Shown one piece after another: positions 35,264 through 36,407 of a stretch of DNA of 36,407 bases; position 1 is the first letter of the stretch; each line of letters starts with the position of its first letter. Under the pieces are notes generated by a model. It made no database searches and had not been told where the DNA came from. It saw nothing but the letters and a program-made list of their open reading frames with translations. Made by a program: the position numbers and the translations under genes. This DNA is from Acidobacteriaceae bacterium (GTDB lineage: Bacteria > Acidobacteriota > Terriglobia > Terriglobales > Acidobacteriaceae): NCBI GenBank assembly GCA_030040935.1, contig JASHSG010000134.1, positions 1 through 36,407 on the forward strand, written 5' to 3'.

Positions 35264-35317
35264 CGAAACCGGCGACGCCAATGAACGGGATAAGCGCTCC
35301 GGAGGCCTCCTATTCAA

Positions 35318-35845
35318 ATGAAGCTTGCATCTTTGATTTCTGGCCTATCGATTCCGTTACTGTTTGGCGCTTCATGCCTGAAATGCGAAGGCGCTAGCGC
35401 TTGTACCGCAGGTCTCTTACATACGAAGTTGATAGGACTTGAGGGCGGATCGGGACATGCAGGCTGGGCACTTCAAGTTACAGACGGAAGCAATAGACGT
35501 TGCTTACTGGGCACTATATCCAAAATTCAATTCCTCGATTCGGAACAAAGGTTGCTGCATTACACAATATGTCTCAATTGTGCCGATTATTTGTTTCGGG
35601 CAACAACATCCCCGCGCGAAATGATTCTCAAACCCCAGACTTCGTCATTCTTGCTGATAGGCGGTGAGCTAACTCAATTCGGCGAAGTCGGGGCTGCCAC
35701 CTTACTGGACCTGCGACTCTCGGACGGAAACACATTGCGATTTCGAGCCCCGAATAAGTTTGGTTTCTCGCTGGGCGGCACGATAGACGTATCGGCCTGG
35801 CATCAGGGCACGTATTCGGACTCCCTATGCCTAACCTGCGAGTAA
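35318..35845 (+). CDS. DUF4232-like secreted hypothetical protein
   Basis: 175 residues. A signal peptide (MKLASLISGLSIPLLFGASC) precedes a beta-sandwich-like region. CTAGLLHTKLIGLEGGSGHAGWALQVTDGSNRRCLLGTISKIQFLD resembles the DUF4232 pattern (paired Cys, an Asn/His-rich G-loop and a GxL strand). Three further cysteines (CLNCADY, CLTCE) could form disulfides. GGAGG lies 15 bases before the ATG, rather distant. Base composition looks less GC-rich than its neighbours, so recent acquisition is possible. It sits between glmS and the 5S terminator, with no operon link seen. Function unknown. Confidence 0.6.
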   Translation: MKLASLISGLSIPLLFGASCLKCEGASACTAGLLHTKLIGLEGGSGHAGWALQVTDGSNRRCLLGTISKIQFLDSEQRLLHYTICLNCADYLFRATTSPREMILKPQTSSFLLIGGELTQFGEVGAATLLDLRLSDGNTLRFRAPNKFGFSLGGTIDVSAWHQGTYSDSLCLTCE

Positions 35846-35886
35846 TCGATTTTTAAGATTTCATTTGAAGCCGGTCCTAAACGCAA

Positions 35887-35914
35887 AAAGCCCTGCCATG
35901 TTCGGCAGGGCTTT
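35887..35914 (-). terminator. Intrinsic terminator of the 5S/rRNA transcript
   Basis: A perfect 11-bp stem AAAGCCCTGCC/GGCAGGGCTTT with loop ATGTTC. On the minus strand the stem is followed by a run of Ts (GGGCTTTTTGCG), downstream of 5S. On the plus strand the T-run is shorter, so it may also stop the DUF4232-like gene. Confidence 0.85.
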
Positions 35915-35927
35915 GTTGTGAATTTAT

Positions 35928-36044
<117 letters not shown>

Positions 36045-36407
36045 AAGTGACCGAGGCGAGAACCGCAGATCCTTCGTGCTACGCACTCGGGATTTCGGCT
36101 CGGGGCTGACGCCCCGAATACGCCTCAACTTGGATGGCGCTTGGCAGGTTGGTTTTCCTACAGCTCGCCGCAACGTCTGCAACTCCGGATTTGTTTCGCC
36201 CGGATCTGAGCAGGAATGCGGCACGCAATCTGGCGCCAACAAATTTTGCCGGGCGCGCAAAAAGGCGCGCCCGAGAAACGAAATGGATTGGGATACAAGG
36301 CTTGTTGAAGAGCATCCGCGATCAGCATTTTCGCTTCTGCCATCCACCGAAACCACGATGTTCAGTGGATTTTTCCTCAAGAAAAATCCACCTTGCAACT
36401 ACGTTTC
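36045..36407 (-). other. Hairpin-rich region upstream of 5S rRNA
   Basis: It contains three perfect inverted repeats. These are CGGGGC-TGAC-GCCCCG (36101-36116), CGGGCGCGC-AAAAAG-GCGCGCCCG (36250-36273) and GTGGATTTTTC-CTCAA-GAAAAATCCAC (36365-36391). The minus-strand ORFs here are not protein-like. This may be the 23S-5S spacer, whose stems could be RNase III processing sites. Confidence 0.5.
36365..36391. repeat. Perfect 11-bp stem-loop GTGGATTTTTC/GAAAAATCCAC
   Basis: Inverted repeat with a 5-base loop (CTCAA), AT-rich in its middle, in the region upstream of 5S. Confidence 0.5.

Overview
The window looks like a chromosomal segment of a GC-rich soil-type bacterium, most probably an acidobacterium of the Terriglobia (Acidobacteriales) type. 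This is an inference from gene content: secreted GH3 and beta-helix polysaccharide-degrading enzymes, small CxxH zinc-motif proteins, hairpin-type intergenic palindromes and scattered housekeeping genes. I see no phage, IS element, CRISPR array or plasmid function.

Layout. 1-2.7 kb: the start of fabF and all of acpP (minus), divergent from rmuC (plus), then a small secreted protein. 2.9-6.4 kb: an APC permease resembling plant-type polyamine:H+ symporters, tRNA-Ser(GCT), tRNA-Val(GAC) and glutamate decarboxylase. 6.5-13.1 kb: a 1016-residue double beta-helix/beta-propeller secreted protein and a PPK2 polyphosphate kinase; ppk2, the beta-helix gene and gadB are closely spaced on the minus strand and divergent from phosphoketolase. 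13.1-16.5 kb: a possible gene remnant, then a GH3 glycosidase with an inserted PA14 domain. 16.5-19.8 kb: a three-gene unit with 4-bp overlaps (YADPGTG mini membrane protein, NoeA-like two-part methyltransferase, membrane-anchored AlkP/sulfatase-fold enzyme). 20-22.2 kb: infC with a probable ATC start, and mtaB. 22.3-25.7 kb: an MFS transporter, a small zinc-motif protein behind an extreme G-tract, and a secreted hypothetical protein. 25.7-28.6 kb: palindromic repeats, then rpsA with a long disordered N-terminal extension and a long leader. 28.6-31.8 kb: HIT hydrolase, purS, a small membrane protein, TonB-like protein and a peroxiredoxin-like protein. 31.8-35.9 kb: a secreted hypothetical protein, glmS and a DUF4232-like secreted protein. 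35.9-36.4 kb: a terminator, 5S rRNA (minus) and a hairpin-rich stretch upstream of 5S.

Most genes are separately promoted housekeeping or accessory genes. Two groupings may be functional: ppk2/beta-helix/gadB facing xfp (energy and acid stress), and the YADPGTG/methyltransferase/AlkP unit (probable envelope or polysaccharide modification). A recurring feature is a -10-like hexamer directly in front of the start codon with no Shine-Dalgarno sequence (mtaB, the HIT gene, purS, glmS, the APC permease), which suggests leaderless transcripts.
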